In this document: positions 7,768 to 15,498 of the stretch, one piece after another
How positions within the stretch are numbered: the first letter of the stretch is position 1
How the letters are laid out: each line of letters begins with the position of its first letter
Virus record (IMG/VR): IMGVR_UViG_3300031787_000707
Coordinates: 1-26,741 of that record
Length of the DNA: 26,741 bases
Origin: a virus
Reading direction: 5' to 3' (one strand)
Position numbers and translations under genes: made by a program
Notes under the pieces: model-generated
What the model saw: only the letters and a program-made list of their open reading frames with translations
Told to the model about the DNA's origin: nothing
Database searches by the model: none

Positions 7768-8186
7768 CGCACGCCCATGAGGATCGCGGTGATGGCGGCG
7801 GCCTGATCCTTCGACACGGGCTGGTTGACCGTGAGCCAGACCCGATCCGCGCCGGCCATCTGGCGCACCTGGAAGGCGGGCGCCTCGTTCTCGTTGCTGG
7901 CGCCGGGCGGCATCAGGTCTTCCGGCTGGCACCCCAACGCATCCGACAACTGCTTGAGAGCCTTCGGGCCGGGCATGGAAATGCCGCGCACATAGGTAGA
8001 GACGGCATCGCGCCCGCAATGCGAGGCGCGGGCAAGGTCCGCCTGCGAGAACGGAAGTGGCTTGTGCGACAGCATCCTCTCTTGCAGGCGGCGGGCGAAC
8101 TCCGATCGCACGGCGGCGCGCGGCCCAATGTCGGGCTCGGGCTCCGGTGCGGTCTGCTGGCGTGGCGGGAGTTTCTTGGCGCTCAT
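7764..8186 (-). CDS. XRE-family (CI-like) lysogeny repressor
   Basis: A 140-residue protein with a helix-turn-helix of the XRE/Cro-CI type at about residues 46-95 (FSQADLARAS, GRDAVSTYVRG, LKQLSDALGCQPEDLMP). The C-terminal part (DRVWLTVNQPVSKDQAAAI) is short and lacks the Ser-Lys peptidase of LexA/CI proteins, so RecA-stimulated self-cleavage is unlikely. It is divergent from a Cro-like gene, which is the classic immunity arrangement, and is followed by the Xis-like and integrase genes in one leftward unit. GGAGGAA lies upstream of ATG 8186, with a CCCACC spacer. It probably represses lytic promoters through the TGTCA-N3-TGACA sites described below. Confidence 0.85.
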   Translation of the reverse strand: MSAKKLPPRQQTAPEPEPDIGPRAAVRSEFARRLQERMLSHKPLPFSQADLARASHCGRDAVSTYVRGISMPGPKALKQLSDALGCQPEDLMPPGASNENEAPAFQVRQMAGADRVWLTVNQPVSKDQAAAITAILMGVR

Positions 8187-8363
8187 GGTGGGGTTCCTCC
8201 GGCGCGAGCCGCTAATGTAGGGCACAAGCGGGTGGCCTCTGTCAAGCTGACATATTCTGCCCAACGCGGCACGTCGCCTATTGTTTCCGACAAAATGACG
8301 GACTACACTCCGGAGTGTCGGGCGGCAAACCCGACAACGACCACCACACCACCACAGGGAACC
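8187..8363. promoter_or_regulatory. Divergent immunity control region
   Basis: The region lies between the repressor (leftward) and the Cro-like gene (rightward). Rightward promoter: TTGTTT (8281-8286), 17 nt, TACACT (8304-8309). Leftward: a perfect TTGACA -35 on the minus strand (8245-8240) with a poor -10 near 8217-8222. Palindromes: CTGTCA-N3-TGACAT (8239-8253) on the leftward -35; perfect ACACTCCGGAGTGT (8305-8318) on the rightward -10; TGTCGGG-N7-CCCGACA (8316-8336) just downstream. The last 24 bases are rich in CCACCAC before AGGGAACC and the ATG at 8364. Confidence 0.7.
8239..8253. promoter_or_regulatory. Candidate repressor operator, copy 1
   Basis: CTGTCAAGCTGACAT, a palindrome of the form TGTCA-N3-TGACA, covers the -35 of the leftward promoter. 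A second copy with the same arms and flanking bases but a different centre is at 17772-17786. Confidence 0.55.
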
Positions 8364-8633
8364 ATGACCACCACAAGAGAGAAAGAGGCGCCACGGCTTC
8401 GCGTGCGGCTCAAGGCGGCGGACCTGATCCGCTCCCTTGGCGGCACGGCAAAGATCGTGGCGCTGGCGGAGGAGCATCGCATCCTCGGCCTCACCACGGA
8501 CGCAATCGCCAAGTGGATCGAGCGCGACCGCATCACATTGACGGGGCTGCTGGCGCTGGACGCGCTGCGCCGCCGTCGCGCGATCCGGTATCGCCTCCAT
8601 CAGCATATCCGAGAGGAGAAAGTCGCGGCATGA
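8364..8633 (+). CDS. Cro-like HTH regulator
   Basis: An 89-residue protein, the first gene of the rightward lytic operon. The segment IRSLGGTAKIVALA followed by TTDAIAKWIERDRI matches Cro-type proteins, in which an LGG-x-(A/K)-x-(V/L)-A helix precedes a recognition helix and a W. It would bind the same region as the repressor and tip the balance toward lysis; this is inference from position and motif. The ATG at 8364 follows AGGGAACC. The stop overlaps the next ATG (ATGA). Confidence 0.7.
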   Translation: MTTTREKEAPRLRVRLKAADLIRSLGGTAKIVALAEEHRILGLTTDAIAKWIERDRITLTGLLALDALRRRRAIRYRLHQHIREEKVAA

Positions 8634-9532
8634 GCGGCCTTCGCATCATCACGGCTGACGAGCGCCTTGCTCGCAAACCAAAGATCAACATTGCCGTGTT
8701 CGGCCCGTCCGGCGTTGGCAAGACGACCCTGGCGCGCACGCTGGACCCGGACACGACGCTGTTCCTGGACGGCGAAGCTGGGACGCTGGCGCTGGGCGAT
8801 TGGCGCGGGCGCGTGGTGGACCTTCGCGGCGCCGCCGCGTCGCTCGGTCAGCATCCGTGGGTCATGTGTCGCGCCATCGCGTCGCTGCTCGCCGGCCCCG
8901 ATCCTGCCGACACGTCCGGCCCCTACAGCGCGGCGGCCTACGAGCAATACAAGGGCGCGTTGGGCGACCCGGCGGCGCTGTTCAAGGGTGTGGACACGCT
9001 GTTCATGGACAGCATCACCGTCGCGAGCCGGTGGGCTTTCGAGTGGTGCCAGATGCAGCCGGAGGCGTTCTCCGAGAAGACGGGCAAGCCGGACACTCGC
9101 GGCGCCTACGGGCTGCTGGGTCGCGAAATGACCAAGTGGCTCACCGTCCTACAACATGCGCCCTACAGCGTGATCGTCGTCGGCATCATGGACGAGGACA
9201 AGGACGACCTGGGGCGCATCACCTATCAGCCGCAGATCGTGGGATCGTCCACGGGCCGCGCGCTGCCGGGTATCTTCGATACCGTTCTGACGCTCTCCCG
9301 CTTCGACGTGGGCGACGGCGGCATCACGCACAACATGATCGGCGGCACCCGCCGCGCGCTGGTGTGCGATGCGAACCCGTGGGGCCTGTTGGCGAAAAAC
9401 CGCAGCGGGAACCTCGACACGATCGAGCCCCCGAACCTGGGCGAGCTTGTCCGCAAGATGCGGACGGCGCCTCGCCACGACGCGACCCTCTCCTCCTCCA
9501 TCGCGACCCCCGCCGCTCCGGCGGCGGCCTAA
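8630..9532 (+). CDS. Sak4-like RecA-fold ATPase (AAA_24 type), single-strand annealing
   Basis: A 300-residue protein with Walker A GPSGVGKT (25-32), a Walker B-like LFMDSIT (Asp127) and a RecA-core layout without the other domains of RecA. Phage proteins of this type (Sak4, or 'phage nucleotide-binding protein') promote annealing or strand exchange together with a cognate single-strand binding protein. The next gene is just such a protein, which supports the call. VVGIMDEDKDDLGR and the SSTGRALPGIFDTVL region fit the same family. The C-terminus is Ala/Pro/Ser-rich and probably flexible. The start ATG overlaps the stop of the Cro-like gene. Confidence 0.85.
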   Translation: MSGLRIITADERLARKPKINIAVFGPSGVGKTTLARTLDPDTTLFLDGEAGTLALGDWRGRVVDLRGAAASLGQHPWVMCRAIASLLAGPDPADTSGPYSAAAYEQYKGALGDPAALFKGVDTLFMDSITVASRWAFEWCQMQPEAFSEKTGKPDTRGAYGLLGREMTKWLTVLQHAPYSVIVVGIMDEDKDDLGRITYQPQIVGSSTGRALPGIFDTVLTLSRFDVGDGGITHNMIGGTRRALVCDANPWGLLAKNRSGNLDTIEPPNLGELVRKMRTAPRHDATLSSSIATPAAPAAA

Positions 9533-9550
9533 GAAGGACTGCCAGAACCG

Positions 9551-10225
9551 ATGATCGGATTTTCCCAGGACACCGCCAAGATCGGCAATATCGAGCTTGT
9601 CCCCCAGGGCACGCTCTCGCGCGCGATCCTCTCCGTGGAGAAGCAGGGTTTCTCCAAGCCGAACCCGGAGAAGGGCACGGCCGGCGGCGGCGAATACTAC
9701 GAGTGCAAGATCACGCTGGTTGGCGCGCCCTACGAGAAGCGCACCATTTTCCACTACCTCCTCAACCCGGAAGACCCGAAGCACACACAGCAGGGCCGCG
9801 ACCTGGGCCTGGGCGCGCTCGTCCGGATGCTGGAAGCGACCGGCGTGTTCGAGCCGGCCAACCCCGCGTCCTACCGCAGCATGACCTTCCGCGATGCGGT
9901 GGGCGCGCTGCTGGCGGCGCAGGGCGCCGGCAAGACCATCGCCATCGAGGTCGGCGTGCAGAAGGGCACGGGCGGCTATCAGGACAAGAACGTGATCCGC
10001 GCGTTCCTGTCCCCGAACCCCAAGAGCGACAGCTACAAGAAGTGGCAGAAGTTGCAGGAGGGCGGGCAGGCGATGGCGGCTCCGGCGTTGCCGGCGTCCG
10101 GCTTCATGCAGTCCGCGCCGGCTCCCGTCGCCGCCGCGCCGGCCGGCTTCGGTTCCTCCGCTCCGGGGTGGCTTGGCGGCGGAGGACAGGCGACAAAACC
10201 GATGGACGACGCCATCCCATTCTGA
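9551..10225 (+). CDS. DUF669-like single-stranded DNA-binding protein
   Basis: A 224-residue protein with a beta-rich N-terminal domain (KNVIRAFLSP, TIFHYLLN) like DUF669 phage proteins, then a Gly/Ala/Pro-rich linker from about residue 170, and a terminal MDDAIPF. An acidic DDxIPF tip after a flexible linker is the hallmark of SSB proteins and recruits partner proteins. It would coat single strands and cooperate with the Sak4-like annealing protein encoded just upstream. AAGGA lies about 12 nt before the ATG, in the 18-nt gap. Confidence 0.82.
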   Translation: MIGFSQDTAKIGNIELVPQGTLSRAILSVEKQGFSKPNPEKGTAGGGEYYECKITLVGAPYEKRTIFHYLLNPEDPKHTQQGRDLGLGALVRMLEATGVFEPANPASYRSMTFRDAVGALLAAQGAGKTIAIEVGVQKGTGGYQDKNVIRAFLSPNPKSDSYKKWQKLQEGGQAMAAPALPASGFMQSAPAPVAAAPAGFGSSAPGWLGGGGQATKPMDDAIPF

Positions 10226-10236
10226 CATGATCGTTT

Positions 10237-10270
10237 CGCCCGGCGCTGCGCCACCACGTCGCGCCGGGCG
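10237..10270. repeat. Perfect 10-bp inverted repeat between SSB and the next gene
   Basis: CGCCCGGCGC (10237-10246) and GCGCCGGGCG (10261-10270) flank a 14-nt loop that contains CCACCAC. There is no T-run, so it is not an intrinsic terminator. It may be an mRNA processing or stability hairpin, or an operator. Confidence 0.5.
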
Positions 10271-10309
10271 ATGCCTCTGCCCATCCACCACTGGACCGAC
10301 AGGCCGCCG

Positions 10310-10546
10310 ATGACCAAGCCAACGTGCGCGACGAGCGCACTCTTTGAAGCCCTGCGCGCTCACGGCGCGGGTGACGTGAAAACCGCATGTCGCATCTGCC
10401 TTGATCTGGCGTGGCACTCGTCCGCGCCGATCCGCGAGCGTGCGCGCAAGGTGCTTGCAGAATACGGCATGGAGATTAGCGGGGCGCCCGTGCTGGCGGA
10501 GGATGCGCCGGCCGCGACCGATCTGACGGCGGGAGAGGTCGCATGA
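10310..10546 (+). CDS. Small hypothetical protein
   Basis: A 78-residue, mostly helical protein (TSALFEALRAH, IRERARKVLAEYGM) with a Cys pair in TACRIC. I do not recognise it. An alternative ATG at 10271 would add 13 residues, but it starts directly at the foot of the 10237-10270 hairpin, so 10310 is preferred. Its TGA overlaps the ATG of the next gene (ATGA), so it is part of the rightward operon. Confidence 0.6.
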   Translation: MTKPTCATSALFEALRAHGAGDVKTACRICLDLAWHSSAPIRERARKVLAEYGMEISGAPVLAEDAPAATDLTAGEVA

Positions 10547-10737
10547 GCTTCGACCCCAAGAGCGCGACGATCGGAGAAATGGAGGCGTGGAGGGCGGCGC
10601 AGAGGCAAGCCGCGAAGCTGTGTGATGGCGTGGCGATGAGCAGCGACGGCGACAACACTACTGAGCGCACAATCCGCGCGACGGCGCGAAACATCCGCAC
10701 CGGCGTCCTTGCCATGCAGCCCGAAGCGCAACCATGA
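10543..10737 (+). CDS. Small hypothetical protein
   Basis: A 64-residue protein starting at an ATGA overlap and ending in another ATGA overlap. Helical and charged (EMEAWRAAQRQAAKL), no motif recognised. Supported mainly by its tight coupling on both sides and by codon usage like its neighbours. Confidence 0.55.
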   Translation: MSFDPKSATIGEMEAWRAAQRQAAKLCDGVAMSSDGDNTTERTIRATARNIRTGVLAMQPEAQP

Positions 10738-10952
10738 TTTCTTCCGGCAAGATGTGGGCCGTGGCGGTAAAGCCCAACCATAAGCCCGGCTGCACAAACA
10801 AGCGGCGTTACGCGACCAAGCAAGAGGCGCTGGCGGCGATCAAGAAACTGCCCCCGCATTTTACTGGCCGCCACCTTTACGCCTGCATGTGGTGCGGAGG
10901 CTGGCACGCTACCTCCGCGCACCTTCCTCTCGCTGACGGGGAGACGTTGTGA
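10734..10952 (+). CDS. Small zinc-finger-like protein with CGGWH motif
   Basis: A 72-residue protein. KRRYATKQEALAAI followed by YACMWCGGWHATS is a pattern found in many small phage proteins (KRRY, then Cys-x-x-Cys-GGWHLTS); the Cys and His residues probably bind one zinc ion. Function unknown; nucleic-acid binding is likely. It overlaps the previous gene by ATGA and ends one base before the helicase ATG. Confidence 0.7.
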   Translation: MISSGKMWAVAVKPNHKPGCTNKRRYATKQEALAAIKKLPPHFTGRHLYACMWCGGWHATSAHLPLADGETL

Positions 10953-10953
10953 C

Positions 10954-12633
10954 ATGCAACTCCGCCCCCGCCAGCGCGAGTTTGTTGACCGCTGCCACAA
11001 CGCCCTTGCGGCGGAGCGCAACACTCTCGGCATAGCCCCGACCGGCGCCGGCAAGACGGTCATGCTCTCTGCGACCGCGCTGCACATGCCGAAGCCGATC
11101 CTGGTTGTGCAGCACCGCATCGAGTTGGTCGCGCAGAACCATCGCACCTACCGGCGGATGAACCCGTCCGGAATGACGAGCGAGTGGACGGCGGACAAGA
11201 AGCGCATCGAGCGCGACGGCGTTACGTTCGGCATGATCCAGAGCCTTACCGGGCACCTGGACGAGCTACCGCCGCTGGGCTCGATCATCGTGGACGAGGC
11301 GCACCACGCCAGCGCGGACGGCTACCTCCGGCTCATCAACGGCGCCCGCAAGCGCAACCCCGAACTGCAACTACTGGGCGTCACCGCCACCCCCGGGCGC
11401 GGCGACAAGCGCACGCTCCGGACGGTGTTCTCGAACGTCGCGGACCAAATCTCCGTCCGCGAGCTAATCGCGGGCGGGCACCTTGTCCGGCCGCGAACCT
11501 TCGTCCTCGACGTGGGGGTGAAGGACAAGCTGCGCGGCGTGAAGCAACTCGCGACCGACTACGACATGGATGCGGTCGCGGAAATCATGGACCAAGCTCC
11601 GCTCAACGAACGTGTCGTGGAGGAGTGGCGCAAGATCGCGGGCGAGCGGCAGACGGTGGTGTTCGCCGCCAACGTCGCGCACTCGAAGCACGTCACGGAG
11701 GCTTTCCGGACGGCGGGCGTCGCCGCCGCACACATCGACGGGACCATGCCGGACGGCGAGCGCGCCGCGATCCTGCGCGCGTTCGATCGGGGCGAGCTTC
11801 AAGTCATCGTCAACGTCGCGGTCCTGACGGAAGGCTGGGACTGCCAGCCGGTGTCGTGCGTGATCCTGTTGCGCCCGTCCTCGCACCGCTCAACCATGGT
11901 GCAGATGATCGGGCGCGGGCTCCGCAAGCTGGACCCGGAGTTGTATCCCGGCCGCACCAAAGACGATTGTTTGGTTTTGGATTTCGGCACGTCCGTATTG
12001 CAGCACGGCTCGATCGAGGCGGAGCAAACGCTAGGGGAGGGCGGCACGGTCAAGTGCCACGCCTGCGATAGCACCGTCCCGAAGGTCTGCATCGAGTGCC
12101 CGTTGTGCGGGGCGGAGCTACGCAAGCCGGCCGAGGCCGGCGAGCGCGGCGAGCGCCAGGAGCGGGACGCGGGCGACAAGGAGGTTCTGTCCGATTTCGT
12201 CCTGACGGAAGTGGATTTGCTCAAACAGAGCCCCTACCGCTGGGAGGAGTTTTGGGACGGCGCGATGATGATGGCGTGCGCGTTCGACGTGTGGGCGTGC
12301 ATGATTAACCTCCGGGGGCGCTGGATCGCGGTAGGCGGAGCGAAGGGTCAGCCCGTCCGGCTGCTGGCGACGGAGGCGGAGCGCCTTGTCGCGCTCTCCA
12401 CGGCGGACGACTACATGCGCGAGCATGGCGACGACGACGCCGCGAGCAAGACGAAGCGGTGGCTTTCCCTGCCGCCGTCCGACAAGCAGCTACACCACCT
12501 TGGATACAAGAGCCCGCTCGAAGCGCCGGGGCTAACGCGCTATCGCGCGGCGTGCCTGTTGACGTGGCGGTGGGCGGAGGGCGCCATCAAGGCGCGCGTC
12601 ATGGAGGCCGGCAATGCTCGCATTGCTGCCTAA
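10954..12633 (+). CDS. SF2 DEAD/DEAH-box DNA helicase with zinc ribbon
   Basis: A 559-residue superfamily 2 helicase. Motif I APTGAGKT (28-35), motif II DEAH (114-117), motif III TATP (144-147), a helicase C domain with HIDGTMP and motif VI QMIGRGLRK (317 onward). After the motor, a Cys cluster (C-x2-C and C-x2-C-x2-C spacing, about 368-386) forms a probable zinc ribbon, and a helical C-terminal domain follows. It resembles phage homologues of RecG/UvsW/type III Res-like helicases. It would unwind or remodel branched DNA during recombination-dependent replication, fitting the Sak4, SSB, nuclease and RusA genes in the same window. The 3' end overlaps the next gene by 20 bases. Confidence 0.9.
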   Translation: MQLRPRQREFVDRCHNALAAERNTLGIAPTGAGKTVMLSATALHMPKPILVVQHRIELVAQNHRTYRRMNPSGMTSEWTADKKRIERDGVTFGMIQSLTGHLDELPPLGSIIVDEAHHASADGYLRLINGARKRNPELQLLGVTATPGRGDKRTLRTVFSNVADQISVRELIAGGHLVRPRTFVLDVGVKDKLRGVKQLATDYDMDAVAEIMDQAPLNERVVEEWRKIAGERQTVVFAANVAHSKHVTEAFRTAGVAAAHIDGTMPDGERAAILRAFDRGELQVIVNVAVLTEGWDCQPVSCVILLRPSSHRSTMVQMIGRGLRKLDPELYPGRTKDDCLVLDFGTSVLQHGSIEAEQTLGEGGTVKCHACDSTVPKVCIECPLCGAELRKPAEAGERGERQERDAGDKEVLSDFVLTEVDLLKQSPYRWEEFWDGAMMMACAFDVWACMINLRGRWIAVGGAKGQPVRLLATEAERLVALSTADDYMREHGDDDAASKTKRWLSLPPSDKQLHHLGYKSPLEAPGLTRYRAACLLTWRWAEGAIKARVMEAGNARIAA

Positions 12634-12889
12634 GCCGGACGGATGCCAGCAATGCGGAGCGCCGAACCCGCGCATCCTTCTGACGGCGCCGATCGTCCGG
12701 AAACCGGAGTGGCTTTGCCGGACGTGCTTCGTGCTGCACCCCACAAGCGCCGACTTTCGAGACGCGGAAATGGAGCGCGTCCGAGAGGCGACGTTGGAGG
12801 GGCTGGATGAGGATGCGTGTCAACAAACTTGTGCGGAAACCGATCTGGCTCATGTGACACAATCGAGGACGACAGGAGAAGGCAAATGA
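12614..12889 (+). CDS. Small Cys-rich (zinc ribbon-like) protein
   Basis: A 91-residue protein starting inside the 3' end of the helicase gene. It has a CQQCG pair near residue 11 and a CRTC pair near residue 35, spaced as in a treble-clef or zinc-ribbon fold, then an acidic helical tail with two more Cys. No named family recognised. Its TGA overlaps the next ATG (ATGA). Confidence 0.6.
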   Translation: MLALLPKPDGCQQCGAPNPRILLTAPIVRKPEWLCRTCFVLHPTSADFRDAEMERVREATLEGLDEDACQQTCAETDLAHVTQSRTTGEGK

Positions 12890-13269
12890 CGCAACCACAG
12901 ACTGATTGCCCAGCAGGCGGGCGCTGCGACCACGACGAGGCGTGCAACACGCGCGGGTGCTTGCGTCTTGACCCGCCGCTGATAGGAGCGCCGCCAGTTC
13001 GCGAACCCACGCCTGTGCGTGCCGCGCTTGAAGCGGCTGGGCGGGCGCTCTGCTTTGGCCAGAACGGCATTGACTGCGATACCTGCCTGACGGCGGATCA
13101 GTGTCGCAAGCCGGGCCACTGGAATGTGGAGGCAGCGGCAACGGTCGCGGCATTCCTGCGCGCCATCACCACCGACGCAGAGCCGGGCCGCATTCACGCG
13201 CCGGGGATCGGCTGGATGCGCGTGCAAGACCTCGCCGCCGCAGCAGAGGAGGCCGCCAATGTCCGATGA
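12886..13269 (+). CDS. Hypothetical protein with Cys-rich N-terminus
   Basis: A 127-residue protein. I chose ATG 12886 over the upstream 12817 because AGGAGA lies just before it and it makes the usual ATGA junction. The N-terminal 80 residues hold about nine Cys (CDHDEACNTRGC and IDCDTCLTADQC), suggesting zinc binding. The C-terminal half is helical (AAATVAAFLRAI). Family unknown. Confidence 0.6.
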   Translation: MTQPQTDCPAGGRCDHDEACNTRGCLRLDPPLIGAPPVREPTPVRAALEAAGRALCFGQNGIDCDTCLTADQCRKPGHWNVEAAATVAAFLRAITTDAEPGRIHAPGIGWMRVQDLAAAAEEAANVR

Positions 13270-13501
13270 AGCCAAGTCGACCCCGCCGATGCCCGCGGTA
13301 GCCTACGCGCCCGCGCCGTGTCCGACGTGCGGCGCGCGGACGGTCAAGGAAGCCAACGGCCTGTGTCGCCCCCGCTTCGATGAGACGGGCGAGGCGACTT
13401 GCGCCGGGCAGGACGAGGACGAGAGCGGTAACCTGACCCAGCCGACGCCCGAGAGCGTCGCCGCGCTGGATGAGTGGATCGAGCGCCATGGCCGACATTG
13501 A
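13259..13501 (+). CDS. Small zinc-ribbon-like hypothetical protein
   Basis: An 80-residue protein with a CPTCG pair and two later Cys (LCRPRF, TCAG), followed by an acidic C-terminus ending in a helix (VAALDEWIERH). The ATG at 13259 overlaps the previous gene by 11 bases. Not recognised. It is the fourth small Cys-rich protein in a row, which suggests a family of accessory metal-binding proteins in this operon. Confidence 0.55.
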   Translation: MSDEAKSTPPMPAVAYAPAPCPTCGARTVKEANGLCRPRFDETGEATCAGQDEDESGNLTQPTPESVAALDEWIERHGRH

Positions 13502-13709
13502 GAAGCGGACCACCTTCAAGCCGCCGGGCGCGATGATGCTGGAAGGGATGGCGCTTTATGGCGCCCCGGTGTGGCGCCCGCTTGTGCGGCGGCTTGATGA
13601 AGCGGTCATCACGGTTACGCAAGAGCCCGCGGAAAGCGGCTTCGTGATCCGCGCGACGATGAAGCTGCCGCGCATGGCGGCGGTGAGGGTGCCAGCCGAT
13701 GACCGATGA
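13488..13709 (+). CDS. Small hypothetical protein
   Basis: A 73-residue protein; ATG 13488 preferred to 13470 because of the MADIEKRTTF start and the small overlap. Beta-strand-like segments (AVITVTQEP, GFVIRATMKLP) suggest a compact soluble fold. No family recognised. It overlaps genes on both sides. Confidence 0.5.
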   Translation: MADIEKRTTFKPPGAMMLEGMALYGAPVWRPLVRRLDEAVITVTQEPAESGFVIRATMKLPRMAAVRVPADDR

Positions 13710-13902
13710 AGCGGAACCGACCGACCAACGCACCGACGCCGCCGAACGCAGCGCACACGTCCTGCGAGGGGGCGCCCCGGAGCCGGTGAATGTCCTGCCG
13801 GTGGTAGAGGTATCCCCCGGCGTGTGGCGGCTGCGCGTGTTGGTGGAGTTGGAAGCCGAGAACGCCCGCCTCCGCGCCCGCATCAAGGAGCTTGAGGGAT
13901 GA
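13699..13902 (+). CDS. Small protein with C-terminal coiled coil
   Basis: A 67-residue protein. The acidic N-terminus (TDEAEPTDQRTD) is followed by a short beta-like stretch (VWRLRVLVEL) and a leucine-zipper-like end (ELEAENARLRARIKELEG) that would dimerise. Family unknown. Overlaps both neighbours (11 bases upstream, ATGA downstream). Confidence 0.5.
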   Translation: MTDEAEPTDQRTDAAERSAHVLRGGAPEPVNVLPVVEVSPGVWRLRVLVELEAENARLRARIKELEG

Positions 13903-14744
13903 TCGACTTTGCCCAGGCGACGCAGACGGAGCGTGTCTCGCACGCGCTCTCGACCCTGATCGGCGCGGCGCAGGCAGCGCAGCGGGAGCAGCAGGGCAGG
14001 CGGGACTACCTGGGCGCGTCCCTGTTGGGGGAGGAGTGCCTTCGGCGCCTGCGCTACGAGTATGAGGGGGCGCCGGCCGACCCAGGGCGTGAGCCCTCGC
14101 CCGAAATCCTGCGGGTGTTCCAGCGCGGCCACGACGCAGAAGCCCGCATGGCGGGGTATCTTCGGGCCGCCGGGTTCGACTTGCGGACGGAGAAGCCGGA
14201 CGGCGGACAGTGGGGGTTCTACGCCGCCAAAGACCCGGAGACAGGCAAGGCGCGCATCCAGGGCCACGCGGACGGGATCATTCGGGGGTGGAGCCCGACC
14301 TATGAAGCTCAGTGGGCGCCGGACGGCTGGACTTGGGCGGACGGCTTAGAGTTCCCGATGCTTTGGGAGAACAAGGGGCTCAAGCATCGGTCCTTCCAAG
14401 ACCTCAAAAACAAGGGGCTCAAGGGCTCCAAGCCGCTCTACTACGCGCAGATCAACCTTTACATGGCCTACCTGGACATCCCTCGCGCTCTGTTCACGGC
14501 GGAGGACCAGGACACATGCGAGATTTGGGCGGACGTGCTGACGCTCGATATCGAGGCCGCGCAGACCGCCTCCGATCGCGGCGTGACCGTCATCACCGCG
14601 CCGTCCGTGGACACCCTCCCCCGGCTGGGGAAGGACAAGGACGCATGGCAATGCCGGTTCTGTTCCTTCCAGGACCGATGCTGGGCCGGCGAGGCGCCGA
14701 AGAACCCGCCCAAAGGCCCTGCGCTTCCGGCCTGGATGAAATAA
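13899..14744 (+). CDS. PD-(D/E)XK nuclease with Fe-S cluster cysteines (Cas4/RecB-like)
   Basis: A 281-residue nuclease of the RecB/Cas4 type. The active-site series is visible: GHADG (Asp125), WENK (Glu157, Lys159) and a QxxxY motif (Gln184, Tyr188). Cys47 together with Cys252, Cys255 and Cys261 matches the one-plus-three arrangement that binds a 4Fe-4S cluster in AddB and Cas4 nucleases. It would resect DNA ends to give single strands for the Sak4/SSB pair encoded upstream. There is no CRISPR array or other cas gene in the window, so a recombination role is more likely than CRISPR adaptation. Confidence 0.88.
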   Translation: MIDFAQATQTERVSHALSTLIGAAQAAQREQQGRRDYLGASLLGEECLRRLRYEYEGAPADPGREPSPEILRVFQRGHDAEARMAGYLRAAGFDLRTEKPDGGQWGFYAAKDPETGKARIQGHADGIIRGWSPTYEAQWAPDGWTWADGLEFPMLWENKGLKHRSFQDLKNKGLKGSKPLYYAQINLYMAYLDIPRALFTAEDQDTCEIWADVLTLDIEAAQTASDRGVTVITAPSVDTLPRLGKDKDAWQCRFCSFQDRCWAGEAPKNPPKGPALPAWMK

Positions 14745-14755
14745 TCGTCCAGCAT

Positions 14756-14793
14756 TCCGGACGGTGGCGGAGCCGTCCGGATGGCGCTATACT
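14756..14793 (+). promoter_or_regulatory. Promoter with overlapping inverted repeat before the tail-fibre genes
   Basis: TCCGGACGG (14756-14764) and CCGTCCGGA (14773-14781) form a perfect 9-bp inverted repeat with an 8-nt loop, followed by the good -10 box TATACT (14788-14793). The -35 position lies inside the repeat and is poor, so the site may need an activator or be blocked by a repressor. The hairpin may also stop transcription from the nuclease gene. Confidence 0.5.
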
Positions 14794-14828
14794 GACACCC
14801 TACACGTTTGGTCGGGGTGTGCAGGCAA

Positions 14829-15152
14829 ATGGGAAGCCCATCTTCCAGGATCGGTGAGCAGGGCCGCGTCGTATCCGGCATCCTGGCTGGCAGCGCGGCC
14901 GCCCCTGTTGGCGTCTGGACCGGCCGCTTCAACCTGACCGTCTCGGGGTCTTTCGTCGGAGGCATCGCCATCGAGCGGAGCTTTGACGGCGGGAGCAACT
15001 GGCACAACTGCACCCTGCCGAACGGCGCGCCGAACTCTTGGACGAGTGCTTTCTCCGTGTCGCTGGACGAGCCGGAGCCGGGCGTCCTGTATCGGCTCAA
15101 CCCCGCGCTGTCGTCCGGAAATCCGACCTATCGCGTCTCGGGAGCCGCCTGA
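14829..15152 (+). CDS. Probable tail/receptor-binding structural protein
   Basis: A 107-residue, beta-rich, Gly/Ser-rich protein. GIAIERSFDGGSNW resembles the ERSFDGGxxW pattern of small phage virion proteins that accompany tail fibres. I prefer ATG 14829 to the TTG at 14808; neither has a strong ribosome site. The position immediately before a tail-fibre-type gene and under its own promoter supports a virion role. Exact role not known. Confidence 0.6.
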   Translation: MGSPSSRIGEQGRVVSGILAGSAAAPVGVWTGRFNLTVSGSFVGGIAIERSFDGGSNWHNCTLPNGAPNSWTSAFSVSLDEPEPGVLYRLNPALSSGNPTYRVSGAA

Positions 15153-15153
15153 C

Positions 15154-15495
15154 ATGAGCATCTTCCAGGGCACCATGGGCGACCTCCGGCTGTTCCAGCC
15201 GGTCGCGTCCGCGAAGCTCGCCGTCACCGCAGCGAGCGGCAACGTCGCCGTCCCCGGCACCTTCCCGGCCGGTGTTCGGCGGAACGTGCGCCTTGTGAAC
15301 GGCGGCGACAACGAGTGCTTCGTCGCCTTCGGGACCAGCAACGGCATCACCGCGACGGTGGACACGACCATGTATATTGGCGCGAACAAGAGCGCCGAAA
15401 TCTTCGAGCTTGCGGCGGATATCACGCACATTGCGGCGATCTGCAATTCGGGCGAGACAACCGACCTGTTCATCACGACCGGCACGGGCATCTGA
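15154..15495 (+). CDS. Small structural protein of the tail-fibre operon
   Basis: A 113-residue, beta-rich protein (LAVTAASGNVAVPG, VRLVNGGDNECFVAFG, FITTGTGI). Such small jelly-roll-like proteins occur beside fibre genes in podoviruses and may decorate the virion. The ATG follows the previous TGA by one base, with GGGAG upstream. Function inferred from fold impression and neighbours. Confidence 0.6.
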   Translation: MSIFQGTMGDLRLFQPVASAKLAVTAASGNVAVPGTFPAGVRRNVRLVNGGDNECFVAFGTSNGITATVDTTMYIGANKSAEIFELAADITHIAAICNSGETTDLFITTGTGI

Positions 15496-15498
15496 TCC

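Noticed and set aside
8800-10230. 476-residue plus-strand frame across the Sak4 and SSB genes
   Set aside because: Out-of-frame shadow of two recognised genes; Arg/Gly/His-rich composition without any motif.
10237-10270. Rho-independent terminator after the SSB gene
   Set aside because: Perfect stem but no T-run, and the operon continues with coupled genes.
13899-14744. Possible Cas4 of a CRISPR system
   Set aside because: There is no CRISPR array and no cas1 or cas2 in the window. The phage recombination context explains the Fe-S nuclease better.
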